Positions 15,466-24,998 of a stretch of DNA of 64,000 bases are shown one piece after another (position 1 is the first letter of the stretch; each line of letters opens with the position of its first letter). Source of the DNA: Hydrogenophaga taeniospiralis CCUG 15921 (GTDB lineage: Bacteria; Pseudomonadota; Gammaproteobacteria; Burkholderiales; Burkholderiaceae_C). The DNA is taken from NCBI RefSeq assembly GCF_001592305.1, contig NZ_BCWR01000010.1, positions 1-64,000 on the forward strand. Direction: 5' to 3'. The notes beneath the pieces are model-generated. The model was given only the letters and a program-made list of their open reading frames with translations. It was not told the DNA's origin and ran no database searches. Position numbers and translations under genes: made by a program.

Positions 15466-16914
15466 TCAACGCGCCGCTTCGACCAGTGCCAGCGCGAGCC
15501 GGTTGTGGCGCTCCACCAGCGGCCCCAGGTCCACGGTGGTGAGCTGGCCTTCGCGCACCACCACCCGGCCGTTCACCACGGTGTAGGCCGCCTGCGGGCT
15601 GGCGCAGAGCAGCAGGCTGGCCACGGGGTCGTGCACGGCGCCGCCGGCGAAGCCCAGCGTGCGCAGGTCGAACAGCGCGAAGTCGGCGCACATGCCCACC
15701 GCGAGGTGGCCGATGTCCTGGCGCCCCAGTACCTGCGCACCGCCGCGCGTGGCGATGTGCAGCGCGTCGCGCGCGGTCATCTCGGCCGGGCCGAGGTCGC
15801 AGCCGAAGAAGGTTTGGCCATTGCGGGTTTCGGGCGGCATCAATGCTCGGCCCACGCGGGCCAGCAGCAGCGCCTGGCGCGCTTCGTTCACCATGTGCGC
15901 GCCGTCGTTGCTGGCGCTGCCGTCCACGCCCAGGCCCACGGGAACGCCCGCGTTCAGCATGCGGCGCACCGGCGCGATGCCGGAGGCGAGTCGCATGTTG
16001 CTGCAGGGGCAATGCGCCGCGCCGGTGCGGCTCGCGGCAAAGAGCGAAATGCCTTCGTCGTCCAGCTTCACGCAGTGCGCGTGCCATACGTCGTCACCCA
16101 GCCAGCCCAGCGCCTGCGCGTACTGCGCGGGCGTCTTGTTGAATTTTTCGCGGCTGTAGGCGATGTCGTGGTCGTTTTCGGCCAGGTGGGTGTGCAGGCG
16201 CACGCCCTGGCCCTGGAAGCTGCGCGCGAGCAGGGCGCTTTGGCGCATCAGATCGGGGCTCACCGAAAACGGCGAACACGGTGCCAGCGCCACCTGCAGC
16301 ATGGCGCCGTGCGCGGCGCTGTGCCAGGTCTCGATCAGGCGCTGGCTGTCTTTCAGGATCGCGTCTTCGCGCTCCACCATGCTGTCCGGCGGCAGGCCGC
16401 CCGCGCTCTGGCCCACGCTCATGCTGCCGCGCGTGGCGAGGAAGCGCATGCCGATCTGCTGCGCCGCCTCGATGCTGTCTTCCAGTCGCACCCCGTTCGG
16501 GTAGATATACAGGTGGTCGCTGCTGGTGGTGCAGCCGCTCAGCAGCAGCTCGGCCATCGCAACCTGGGTGGACACCCGCACCATCTCGGGCGTGAGCCCG
16601 GCCCAGATCGGGTACAGCCCGCGCAGCCAGCCGAACAGCTCGGCGTCCTGCACGCCGGGAACCGCTCGTGTGAGCGACTGGAACATGTGGTGGTGTGTGT
16701 TCACCAGTCCGGGCGTGACGAGGTGGCCTCGTGCGTCGATGGTGTCAGCCGCCTCTTCGCGCAATGCAGGTGGCAGCGCGGCGGCGGGGCCGATCCATTC
16801 GATGCGGTTGTCGCGCACGAAGAGCGAGGCGTCCGCCAGCTCGCGGCCCTTGGCCGGGTCGGTGTGGTCGAAGCAGGCGATGCAGGTGGCGTGGTGGATC
16901 AGCAGGCTGGACAT
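15466..16914 (-). CDS. 8-oxoguanine deaminase-like amidohydrolase
   Basis: A 482-residue cytosine-deaminase/atrazine-chlorohydrolase-type amidohydrolase. It has the metal ligands HTHHHMF (the family HxH, near residue 73), a His in LHTHLAEND, a His in DVWHAHCVKL and the Asp in VGLGVDGSASND. The extended N-terminal fold and the SGCTTSSDHLY segment resemble bacterial 8-oxoguanine deaminases, which convert 8-oxoguanine to urate plus ammonia. Related enzymes act on guanine or triazines, so the substrate is likely rather than certain. It diverges from the glycerate kinase gene with an 84-bp gap. No other purine genes are adjacent. Confidence 0.82.
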   Translation of the reverse strand: MSSLLIHHATCIACFDHTDPAKGRELADASLFVRDNRIEWIGPAAALPPALREEAADTIDARGHLVTPGLVNTHHHMFQSLTRAVPGVQDAELFGWLRGLYPIWAGLTPEMVRVSTQVAMAELLLSGCTTSSDHLYIYPNGVRLEDSIEAAQQIGMRFLATRGSMSVGQSAGGLPPDSMVEREDAILKDSQRLIETWHSAAHGAMLQVALAPCSPFSVSPDLMRQSALLARSFQGQGVRLHTHLAENDHDIAYSREKFNKTPAQYAQALGWLGDDVWHAHCVKLDDEGISLFAASRTGAAHCPCSNMRLASGIAPVRRMLNAGVPVGLGVDGSASNDGAHMVNEARQALLLARVGRALMPPETRNGQTFFGCDLGPAEMTARDALHIATRGGAQVLGRQDIGHLAVGMCADFALFDLRTLGFAGGAVHDPVASLLLCASPQAAYTVVNGRVVVREGQLTTVDLGPLVERHNRLALALVEAAR

Positions 16915-16998
16915 GGCGGGCGCGTGGGGAGTGTGGCGACAATGGCGGGCAGACGCCCATTCTCAACCCAGTCCTGTCAACCCAGCCCGGCCCCACCC

Positions 16999-18309
<1,311 letters not shown>

Positions 18310-18321
18310 CAGCGGGCCGGA

Positions 18322-18343
18322 CCGGCGGTTACAAACCCGCCGG
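18322..18343 (+). terminator. Possible hairpin terminator after the glycerate kinase
   Basis: CCGGCGG (18322-18328) pairs with CCGCCGG (18337-18343) across an 8-base loop shortly after the stop codon. There is no T run, so factor-independent termination would be weak. The 279-bp gap 18310-18588 otherwise holds only this and the leader of the DUF3348 gene. Confidence 0.3.
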
Positions 18344-18588
18344 CCGAATGGTTTCTAATGACGGCCTGCCGCCCCGGGCCGCCTCCAGAGGACGAACCCC
18401 GTGGCGGCACCGCGTGCCCAGGCACGCAAAAAACCCCACTGACCTGCGCCGATGGCCCGACAGGGCCGGCGCCAGGGGGCTGCCGCAGGCGGCCCGGGCC
18501 GTGTCAGTGCCGGTGCAGGCCCCGTGGCCCGCACCCCAACCCATGTCGTGATGTGAATGGCGCCCCTGGGGGCGCGAAGGAATTTTTT

Positions 18589-19278
18589 TTGCGCAGCAAC
18601 CTCCACCGTTCCACCCTGGTGCGCCAGCTTGAGGGCTGCCTGCCCACGGGAGCGGCTGCGCCCGGCGACGTGGCGCGGCAGGACGTGGCCGAGCGCCTGG
18701 GACAGTGGCTCAACGTGGCCGATGCCATCAGTCTGAGTTCGGCGCACGCCACCATCGCCGCCGCCGGCCGGCAGGCCGCCCGCGTTTCCGGCCAGCCGGC
18801 CACCGCCGCCGCCACGCTGCAGGCCGAGCTGGAGCGCGTGCGCGCCGTGCTCAGCCAGTCCATCAGCACGCGCGACGCCAAGCACAAGCCCGACCCGGAC
18901 GACCTCGACACCGAGTTCGCCCTCTGCCTGCAGCGTTACCAGGACCAGCAGCGCCGTCTGGAAATGAGCGTGGACGCGCTGCGCGGCCACGTGCGCCAGA
19001 CGCTCGCCCAAGGCTCGCCCCGCCTGGCCCAGCTCGCCGCGCTCGACGCCGTGCTGGACGACATGCTCGGTGGGCGCGAGCAGCGCCTGCTGAACAACGT
19101 GCCCGCCTTACTGAAGGCGCGGTTCACGGCGCTGCGCCAGGCCGCCGCCGCGTCCGACACCCCGCGTGACTTGCACTGGCTGCAGGGCTTCAACACCGAG
19201 CTGGAGCAGACCCTGCTCGCCGAACTCGACCACCGCCTGCAACCGGTCGTCGGAATGATCGAGGCCGTGGACTCATGA
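18589..19278 (+). CDS. DUF3348-family protein, first gene of a MotAB/Zorya-like cluster
   Basis: A 229-residue soluble protein of the DUF3348 family, recognised from its opening RSNLHRSTLVRQLEG and DVAERLGQWLNVADAISLSS. It is mainly helical, and its middle (TLQAELERVRAVLSQSI) may form a coiled coil. There is no signal peptide. The start is TTG at 18589: GAAGGAA at 18576-18582 is spaced 6 bp away and the family N-terminus begins exactly there, while upstream in-frame sequence is unlike any protein. It begins a four-gene run with DUF802, OmpA and DUF2894 genes. Function is unknown; by context it is a cytoplasmic partner of the envelope complex. Confidence 0.8.
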   Translation: MRSNLHRSTLVRQLEGCLPTGAAAPGDVARQDVAERLGQWLNVADAISLSSAHATIAAAGRQAARVSGQPATAAATLQAELERVRAVLSQSISTRDAKHKPDPDDLDTEFALCLQRYQDQQRRLEMSVDALRGHVRQTLAQGSPRLAQLAALDAVLDDMLGGREQRLLNNVPALLKARFTALRQAAAASDTPRDLHWLQGFNTELEQTLLAELDHRLQPVVGMIEAVDS

Positions 19279-19342
19279 ATCCCCCGCCCAAAGCGCCAGG
19301 CCAACGCCCCACACCGAATTTGAGCCTTTGAAAACACAAGCC

Positions 19343-21793
19343 ATGTCTTCTTCCTCCTTTTCCAGCCGCGCCCTGCTCGTCGGCGCCTTCCTGCTCGGCC
19401 TGTTCGCCATCGCCTGGGTGGGCGTGGGCTTCATCGGCACCGCCAGCTGGCTCGCCCTGGGCATGACGGTGGCCATCGCCGCCGCCTACCTGGTGGGCGC
19501 ACTCGAAATCCAGCGCTTCCGCAGCGCCAGCGGCGGCCTGGCCGATGCGCTGGCCCACATCCCACAGCCGCTGAGCAGCCTCGCCGACTGGCTCGCCCGC
19601 GTACCCGCGCCGCTGCAGAACGCCGTGCGCCAGCGCGTGGAAAGCGGGCGCGGCGCGCTGCCGGGCCTGGCGCTCACGCCCTACCTCATCGGCCTGCTGG
19701 TCATGCTCGGCATGCTGGGCACCTTCCTGGGCATGGTGGTCACTTTCAAGGGCGCCGTGTTCGCGCTCGAAGGCTCGGCCGATCTGGGCGCCATCCGCGG
19801 CGCGCTCGCCGCGCCCATCAAAGGCCTGGGCATTTCCTTCGGCACCTCGGTGGCCGGTGTGGCCAGCTCGGCCATGCTGGGCCTCATGTCCGCCATCGCC
19901 CGCCGCGAGCGTTTGGATGTGGCCCGCCAGCTGGAGCAACACACCGCCGGCGCGCTGCGCCCCTTCACCGCCACCCAGCGCAGCGACGACACCTTCGCCG
20001 CCCTGCAGCGCCAGGCCGACGCGCTGCCCCAGGTGGTCACGCAGCTACAGGCGCTGATGGAGAAGGTGGAGCGCCGCCATGCGCAGCTGGACGAACAGCT
20101 CACCGCGCGCCAGGACCAGTTCCACCGCGAAGCCGCCGCTGCGTACACGGGCCTGGGCCAGTCGGTGGCGCAGGCGTTGAACGAGAGCCTCACCACCAGC
20201 GCGCGCGTGGCTGGCGAGAGCATCCAGCCCGTGGTGGAAAACGCCATGGCCGCGATCGCGCAGGAGTCCACCCGCCTGCACGAGCGCGTGAGCGCGGCCG
20301 TGCAGACGCAGCTGACCGGTCTGTCCACCCAGTTCGCCGCCACCACCGGCAGCGTGGCCGAGGGCTGGCAGTCCGCGCTGCAGAACCACGCACGCACCAG
20401 CGAGCAGCTCGTCAGCGGCCTGGGCAATGCCTTGGAACAGTTCAACGCCAGCTTCGAAGCCCGCGCCGCCCAGCTGCTGGCCAACGTGCAGCAGGCCACG
20501 GCGCAACAACACAGCGAGCAGGCCCAGGCCGAAGCGCAGAAGCTGGCGGTGTGGACCACCGCGCTGCAAGGCATGGCCAGCGGCCTGCAAGCCGAGTGGC
20601 AGCAGGTGGGCGCGCAGAACCTCGCGCAGCAGCAGGCCGTGTGCCAGACGCTGGAGCACACCGCCAGTGCCCTGCAACAGAGCGCCAGCGAACAGGCCAC
20701 ACGCAGCATGGAAAGCGTCGCCCGCCTGCTCGACAAGAGCGAAGCCCTGGTGCAAGCCCGCACCGAAGCCGAAGCGCAGTGGGCGCAGCAGCACGGCCAG
20801 CGCATGGACGAGCTGGCCGCCCTCTGGCGCAGCGAACTCAGCGCCCTGCGCGCGGAGGAAAGCACGCACCTGCAAGCCCTGCGCAGCGAAGAAGCCGCGC
20901 GCGGCCAGGCCGCGGTGGAGCGTCTCGCCAGCCTGCAAACCGAGCTGGCCACACAGCTGCAAGCTCTGCGCGCCGACGAAGCGAGCCGCCAGCGGGCCAC
21001 CGCCGAACAAGCCGTCGCGCTGCACACCGTCATCAGCACCGAGTTGCAAGCGCTGCGCACCGAAGAAGCCACCCACCTGCAGACCCTGCGGAGCGAAGAG
21101 GCCGCGCGTGGCCAGGCCGCCGTGCAGCGTCTGGGCGAGCTGCAGGCCGCCGTCACCGAACACCTTGCCACGCTCGGCACTTCGCTCGAAGCGCCCATGT
21201 CGCGCCTGTTGGAAACGGCGTCCGAGGCGCCCAAGGCCGCGGCCGAAGTCATTGGCCAGCTGCGCGGCGAAATGAGTCGCCTCACCGAGCGCGACAACCT
21301 GGCCCTGCAGGAGCGCACCGAGCTGGTGGCGCACATCAGCAGCCTGCTGCAGAACGTGCAGCAGACCACCGGCGAGCAGCGCGCCGCCATCGAATCGCTG
21401 GTCGCTTCCGCCACCACCGTGCTCAACCAGACCGGCGCGCAGTTCGCGCAGACCCTGGGCGCGCAGGCGGGCCGGGCCGACGAGCAGACCGCGCAACTCG
21501 CCACCAGCGCCGCCGAGCTCGCCGCCCTCGGCCAGGCCTTTCAGCAGGGCGTGGCGCTGTTCAGCAGCACCAATGAAAAGCTGGTGGACGGTCTGCAGCG
21601 CGTCGAAGGCGCCATCGGCCAGCACATGGCGCGCAGCGACGAACAGCTCGCCTACTACGTCGCGCAGGCGCGCGAGGTGATCGACCTCAGCATCAGCGCG
21701 CAGCAAGGCATCGTGGAAGACATGCGCAGCCTGCGCGCGGCCAAGCCCGCCACCGCCAAAGCCGCCGCGCCTGCGGTGCAGGGGGTCGCCTGA
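19343..21793 (+). CDS. DUF802 protein: MotA/ExbB-like membrane domain with long coiled-coil tail
   Basis: An 816-residue inner-membrane protein. Two N-terminal helices are followed by a MotA/TolQ/ExbB-like pair: PYLIGLLVMLGMLGTFLGMV near residue 115 and GISFGTSVAGVASSAMLGLM near 165. The remaining 600 residues are a Gln/Ala/Glu-rich coiled coil with an internal repeat: THLQALRSEEAARGQAAVER and THLQTLRSEEAARGQAAVQR, 69 codons apart. A DUF802 segment follows (about 650-700). This plan (MotA-like core plus long cytoplasmic tail) is that of ZorA of the Zorya defence system. ATG at 19343 is preferred; TTG at 19328 is possible. With the OmpA protein it should form a proton- or sodium-driven stator-like complex. 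Confidence 0.82.
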   Translation: MSSSSFSSRALLVGAFLLGLFAIAWVGVGFIGTASWLALGMTVAIAAAYLVGALEIQRFRSASGGLADALAHIPQPLSSLADWLARVPAPLQNAVRQRVESGRGALPGLALTPYLIGLLVMLGMLGTFLGMVVTFKGAVFALEGSADLGAIRGALAAPIKGLGISFGTSVAGVASSAMLGLMSAIARRERLDVARQLEQHTAGALRPFTATQRSDDTFAALQRQADALPQVVTQLQALMEKVERRHAQLDEQLTARQDQFHREAAAAYTGLGQSVAQALNESLTTSARVAGESIQPVVENAMAAIAQESTRLHERVSAAVQTQLTGLSTQFAATTGSVAEGWQSALQNHARTSEQLVSGLGNALEQFNASFEARAAQLLANVQQATAQQHSEQAQAEAQKLAVWTTALQGMASGLQAEWQQVGAQNLAQQQAVCQTLEHTASALQQSASEQATRSMESVARLLDKSEALVQARTEAEAQWAQQHGQRMDELAALWRSELSALRAEESTHLQALRSEEAARGQAAVERLASLQTELATQLQALRADEASRQRATAEQAVALHTVISTELQALRTEEATHLQTLRSEEAARGQAAVQRLGELQAAVTEHLATLGTSLEAPMSRLLETASEAPKAAAEVIGQLRGEMSRLTERDNLALQERTELVAHISSLLQNVQQTTGEQRAAIESLVASATTVLNQTGAQFAQTLGAQAGRADEQTAQLATSAAELAALGQAFQQGVALFSSTNEKLVDGLQRVEGAIGQHMARSDEQLAYYVAQAREVIDLSISAQQGIVEDMRSLRAAKPATAKAAAPAVQGVA

Positions 21794-21857
21794 TGAGCGC
21801 CGCACGGCCGTTCCGAAGGCGCTCAGCCCCGCAGTGCGCAGCACGGAGGGTTGTCCG

Positions 21858-22556
21858 ATGAACTTCAGCGTGGACGACACCGCGATCGACGACGGCCTCG
21901 GCGAGACCGCGCCCGTCTGGGCCGTGTTCGGCGACCTCATGTCCGGCGTGGTCGGCGCGTTCGTGCTCATCCTCATCGGCGTGCTGCTGGTGCAGGTGGA
22001 CCTGGTCAACAGCCTGCAGTCCGAGATCGCCAAGCGCCAGCAGGAAGAAGCCCGCCGCATGGCGCTGGAAAAAGCGCTCGCCATTCCGCTGCAGAGCGGC
22101 CGCGTCACGCTCAACAACGGCCGCATCGGCATCAGCGGCAGCGTGCTGTTCGACTTCAACTCCGACGAGCTGCGCCCCGAAGGCCAGCAACTGCTCAAGA
22201 GCCTGGTGCCGCCGCTGGAGGTGTACCTCGGCGAGCGCGACGAGGTGCTCATGGTGAGCGGCTTCACCGACGACAAGCCCATCGTCAAAGGCCCCCACCA
22301 GCGCTTTGAAGACAACCTGGAGCTCTCGGCCCAGCGCGCGCTCACCGTGACGCGCACGCTCGTCAAGGAAGGCATGCCGCGCCAGCGCGTGTTCAGCGCC
22401 GCCTTCGGCGCCGAACAACCCGTGGCCAGCAACGCCGATGAGGCAGGCCGCGCCCTGAACAGGCGCGTGGAAATGGCCCCCGTGCCCCGCGCCGCGCCCG
22501 CGCCCAGCACGGCCGCGCCGGCACAGTCTGCAACGGCCACCACCGCCAGGCCATGA
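21858..22556 (+). CDS. OmpA-family protein, MotB/ZorB-like partner
   Basis: A 232-residue protein with one N-terminal membrane helix (GDLMSGVVGAFVLILIGVLL). It carries an Asp at residue 26, the position of the ion-binding Asp in MotB/ZorB proteins. A short helical linker leads to a periplasmic OmpA-like peptidoglycan-binding domain (SGSVLFDFNSDELRPEG, SGFTDD, NLELSAQRALTVTRTLV, NRRVEM). A GGAGG site sits 8 bp before the ATG. It lies 64 bp after the MotA-like gene and overlaps the DUF2894 gene by 4 bp. The pair is expected to form an ion-conducting complex anchored to the cell wall. Confidence 0.85.
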   Translation: MNFSVDDTAIDDGLGETAPVWAVFGDLMSGVVGAFVLILIGVLLVQVDLVNSLQSEIAKRQQEEARRMALEKALAIPLQSGRVTLNNGRIGISGSVLFDFNSDELRPEGQQLLKSLVPPLEVYLGERDEVLMVSGFTDDKPIVKGPHQRFEDNLELSAQRALTVTRTLVKEGMPRQRVFSAAFGAEQPVASNADEAGRALNRRVEMAPVPRAAPAPSTAAPAQSATATTARP

Positions 22557-22936
22557 GCACCCAACCCTCACCCTTGGCGGCCCTCAACGCCCACATCGCC
22601 CAAGCCAGCCAGGCCGCGGCGGGCGGGCAAAGACCCAGCGCAGGCCAGTGGCCCGAACTGCGCAGCGCCCAGCGCTTCCGCGAAACCTGGGAGCGCCTGG
22701 GCGCCGAAGCCGCCGTGGTGCAGGCCACGCAGCGCGCGCCCGAAAACGCCGGCCCGCTCAACTCCCACATGCTCGTGCTGCGCACCCTCGGCCTCATGCG
22801 CGAGCTGTCGCCGCACTACCTGCGGCGCTTCCTCTCGCACACCGAAACCCTGCTCTGGCTGGAGCAGGCGCAGGTGCAGCTCAAGGCACCGGCGGGCAAG
22901 GGCAAGGCGGTGAAGGTGGGGCGGCAGAAGAGTTGA
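22553..22936 (+). CDS. DUF2894-family protein, last gene of the cluster
   Basis: A 127-residue protein of the DUF2894 family, identified by ENAGPLNSHMLVLRTLGLMR followed by ELSPHYLRRFLSHTETLLWLEQ. It is shorter at the N-terminus than many members. It is soluble and helical with a basic tail. Its ATG overlaps the stop of the OmpA gene (ATGA), showing tight coupling. DUF2894 is typically found beside DUF3348/DUF802/OmpA genes, but its role is unknown. A 28-codon fragment of the same family lies at 25866-25949. Confidence 0.8.
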   Translation: MSTQPSPLAALNAHIAQASQAAAGGQRPSAGQWPELRSAQRFRETWERLGAEAAVVQATQRAPENAGPLNSHMLVLRTLGLMRELSPHYLRRFLSHTETLLWLEQAQVQLKAPAGKGKAVKVGRQKS

Positions 22937-22984
22937 CCGCTGGCAACACAGTGATCAGTGGCGATTGGCCAAGAGGCGCCGTTC

Positions 22985-23145
22985 ACGACCGACCACGCTG
23001 GAGAAGCGGAATGCAGGCAAATGCACCGCGTTGATGTGGCCCAGTGCGCCAACTGAAGGCAGGCCAGACTGTGCGCCACCAGCACGACGGGCGGCTCGCT
23101 ACCGCGCACCGCAGCTTCGAGCGCTGCGACCCATAGGCAGGGCAT
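22985..23145 (-). pseudogene. Remnant of an RBBP9/YdeN-type serine hydrolase
   Basis: Reading the minus strand from 23145 gives WVAALEAAVRGSEPPVVLVA followed by HSLACLQLAHWA. This matches the nucleophile region of the RBBP9/YdeN alpha/beta hydrolases, including the H-S-L-x-C-L elbow. After HWA the frame is lost, and the next frame reads LPAFRFSSVV, like the following conserved strand. The N-terminal third and the C-terminus with Asp and His are absent. It is a decayed piece in the gap after the DUF2894 gene. Confidence 0.6.
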
Positions 23146-23172
23146 CGGAAAACGCGCTGCGAAACACTGAAG

Positions 23173-23565
23173 TCATCGGTTCTTGCGGTAGGAGTTCTTC
23201 AGCGCGATCTTGCCGTCTCTGAAGGTGAAGAGATCACAACCATGGACTTCGACTTGAGTGCCGTCTGCCCGCGTTCCCGTGAATGTCCACTCGGACACGC
23301 CCCTGTCCCCATGGACAAAATGGCGTGCGTTTCCCCAGTGAGCATCGGGGAAGGTCGCCCAGACTTCGGCGAAGCCAGCCCGCACCGCCTCACGGCCCGC
23401 GTACCGGGTGCCACAGATGTCCGGGCCTGCGGAGGCCTCGAAGAGACAGTCATCGCACATGTACGACATGAGGGCATCGATATCGTGGCGATTCCAAGCA
23501 TCGGCAAAGGCTTGCAGAACCTCGGTGGTGACCTCTCCAATCACGTTCATGTTCACGTTTGGCAT
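23173..23565 (-). CDS. SnoaL/NTF2-like protein
   Basis: A 130-residue protein of the SnoaL-like polyketide-cyclase/NTF2 fold. It opens VLQAFADAWNRHDIDALMSY, followed by MCDDCLFEASAG, GREAVRAGFAEVWATFPDAHW and a C-terminal DLFTFRDGKIALKNSYRKNR. Members form a cone-shaped pocket and include enzymes and ligand carriers; no specific activity can be claimed. The start is Met at 23565 (MPNVNMNV), preceded by an A/G-rich stretch. It is divergently placed to the FNR-box promoter at 23766. Confidence 0.8.
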   Translation of the reverse strand: MPNVNMNVIGEVTTEVLQAFADAWNRHDIDALMSYMCDDCLFEASAGPDICGTRYAGREAVRAGFAEVWATFPDAHWGNARHFVHGDRGVSEWTFTGTRADGTQVEVHGCDLFTFRDGKIALKNSYRKNR

Positions 23566-23765
23566 GACTTGAACCCCTTTCCGTGTGCCCGCTGGCAATT
23601 ATGCTTCTGACACCCAGCGTTTGACGGAATACGAAGGGACTCCCACTTCCGGGCGACGGCATCGAAGTGCCAGGATTGGTTTTGGAAGTCAATCTGAAAC
23701 CCATGCCGGAAGGAGCAGTCCCATGACTCCGCCCAGCAGCGTGGAGCCGTCGCTCTCGGGTCCGC

Positions 23766-23807
23766 TTGATTTGAATCAACGGACTTGGGCCGTGCAGCCC
23801 AAAAAAT
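23766..23807 (+). promoter_or_regulatory. FNR-type promoter, copy 1 (perfect TTGAT-N4-ATCAA box)
   Basis: TTGAT-TTGA-ATCAA at 23766-23779 matches the FNR/ANR consensus exactly. AAAAAT at 23802-23807 lies where the -10 element should be if the box is centred at -41.5, the class II activator position. The transcript would start near 23814, about 50 bases before the nitroreductase start. The same arrangement recurs at 33617 with identical spacing. Confidence 0.65.
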
Positions 23808-23865
23808 GGCGTGCGGGCTGACCCAGAAGGTCTGGGCGAAGCAGACGACATGCTTGGGGGAAACG

Positions 23866-24978
23866 ATGATGAACAAGCTGACACGCAGGGCGTTGCTGGC
23901 GACCACACCAGGGGTTCTCGGGGGCGCTGCCACGTTCGGAGCAAGTCCGTCGGCCTGGGCCTCGGAGAGTTACGAAGCGGCGACGGCGCGCATCTGGCGC
24001 GCGGGGCCTTTGCAGGGCCTGTCGGGCGTCGCGCTGAGCCAGGAGCTGGTGCGCTACGCGACCCTGGCGCCGTCGAGCCACAACACGCAGTGCTGGAAGT
24101 TCGCGCTGGACGGACGGAGCGTCACCATCCTGCCCGACCTTTCACGCAGGTGCCCTGTGGTGGACCCGGACGACCACCATCTCTACGTCTCGCTGGGCTG
24201 TGCCGCCGAGAACCTGGTGCAGGCGGGGCTGGCGCTGGGCCTGGCCAGCGAGGTCCATTTCGATGCGGCGCGCGACGCGGTGGTCGTCAACCTGTCACCC
24301 ACGCCCGCCGTCGTCACGTCGTTGTTCAAGGCGATACCCGAACGCCAGTGCACGCGTGGCGAATACGACGGCAAACCCCTGAGCGCCCAGGACCTGGGCC
24401 TGCTCGAACGCGCCGGCAGCAACGACGGGGTGCGCCTGCTCCTGCTCACCGAGCGGGCCGCCATTGGCAGGGTGCTGGATTTCGTCGTGCAGGGCAACAC
24501 CGCGCAACTGAACGACAAGGCCTTCGTCAAGGAACTGAAGTCCTGGATCCGCTTCAGTGCCTCGGACGCGGTGGCGCGGGGCGACGGGCTGTTCGGCAAG
24601 TCGTCGGGCAGCCCCACGCTGCCGTCCTGGCTGGGCAATCTGCTGTTCGACTTCGTGGTCACGGCCAAGTCGGAAAACGAGAAATACACCCGGCAGTTGC
24701 ACAGCTCGGCTGGCGTCGCGGTGTTCGTGGCCGCCAAGGAAGACAAAGCCCATTGGGTGGAGGTGGGCCGGGCCTATGAGCGCTTCGCGCTGCAGGGCAC
24801 CGTCATGGGTGTGCGCAACGCACACGTCAACATGCCGGTCGAACTCGCGGCGTTGCGTCCCCGGTTCGCGAACGCCATCGGCCCGGGCCACCAGCGGCCG
24901 GACCTGGTGGTCCGGTTCGGACGCGGACCAACCCTGCCGCCCTCGCTGCGCCGCCCGGTGCAGGCTGTGCTGGTGTGA
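23866..24978 (+). CDS. Tat-exported nitroreductase-family (Acg-like) flavoprotein
   Basis: A 370-residue protein that begins with a twin-arginine type signal (MMNKLTRRALLATTPGVLGG). The body fits the Acg-like nitroreductase group: LAPSSHNTQCWKFALDG near residue 65 is the FMN-binding start, with a second half-domain towards the C-terminus. It probably binds FMN and reduces quinones, nitro-compounds or an unknown partner in the periplasm. ATG at 23866 or 23869 could be used, both after GGGGGAAAC. The FNR box upstream suggests induction when oxygen is low. The gene for an unknown membrane-anchored protein follows after 20 bp. Confidence 0.78.
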   Translation: MMNKLTRRALLATTPGVLGGAATFGASPSAWASESYEAATARIWRAGPLQGLSGVALSQELVRYATLAPSSHNTQCWKFALDGRSVTILPDLSRRCPVVDPDDHHLYVSLGCAAENLVQAGLALGLASEVHFDAARDAVVVNLSPTPAVVTSLFKAIPERQCTRGEYDGKPLSAQDLGLLERAGSNDGVRLLLLTERAAIGRVLDFVVQGNTAQLNDKAFVKELKSWIRFSASDAVARGDGLFGKSSGSPTLPSWLGNLLFDFVVTAKSENEKYTRQLHSSAGVAVFVAAKEDKAHWVEVGRAYERFALQGTVMGVRNAHVNMPVELAALRPRFANAIGPGHQRPDLVVRFGRGPTLPPSLRRPVQAVLV

Positions 24979-24998
24979 GTGCTGCGCCGGGAAGACGG

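Noticed and set aside
14992-16998. Long upstream extension of the glycerate kinase reading frame
   Set aside because: It runs antisense to the 8-oxoguanine-deaminase-like gene and has no family similarity; the kinase starts at 16999.
20045-22564. An 839-residue open frame on the minus strand across the motor-like cluster
   Set aside because: It is the antisense of the coiled-coil and OmpA genes; the protein is Gly/Leu/His-rich noise without family motifs, typical of GC-rich DNA.
18589-22936. Calling the four genes a complete Zorya system
   Set aside because: No ZorC, ZorD or ZorE-type gene is present nearby, and the DUF3348/DUF2894 partners are not part of described Zorya types.
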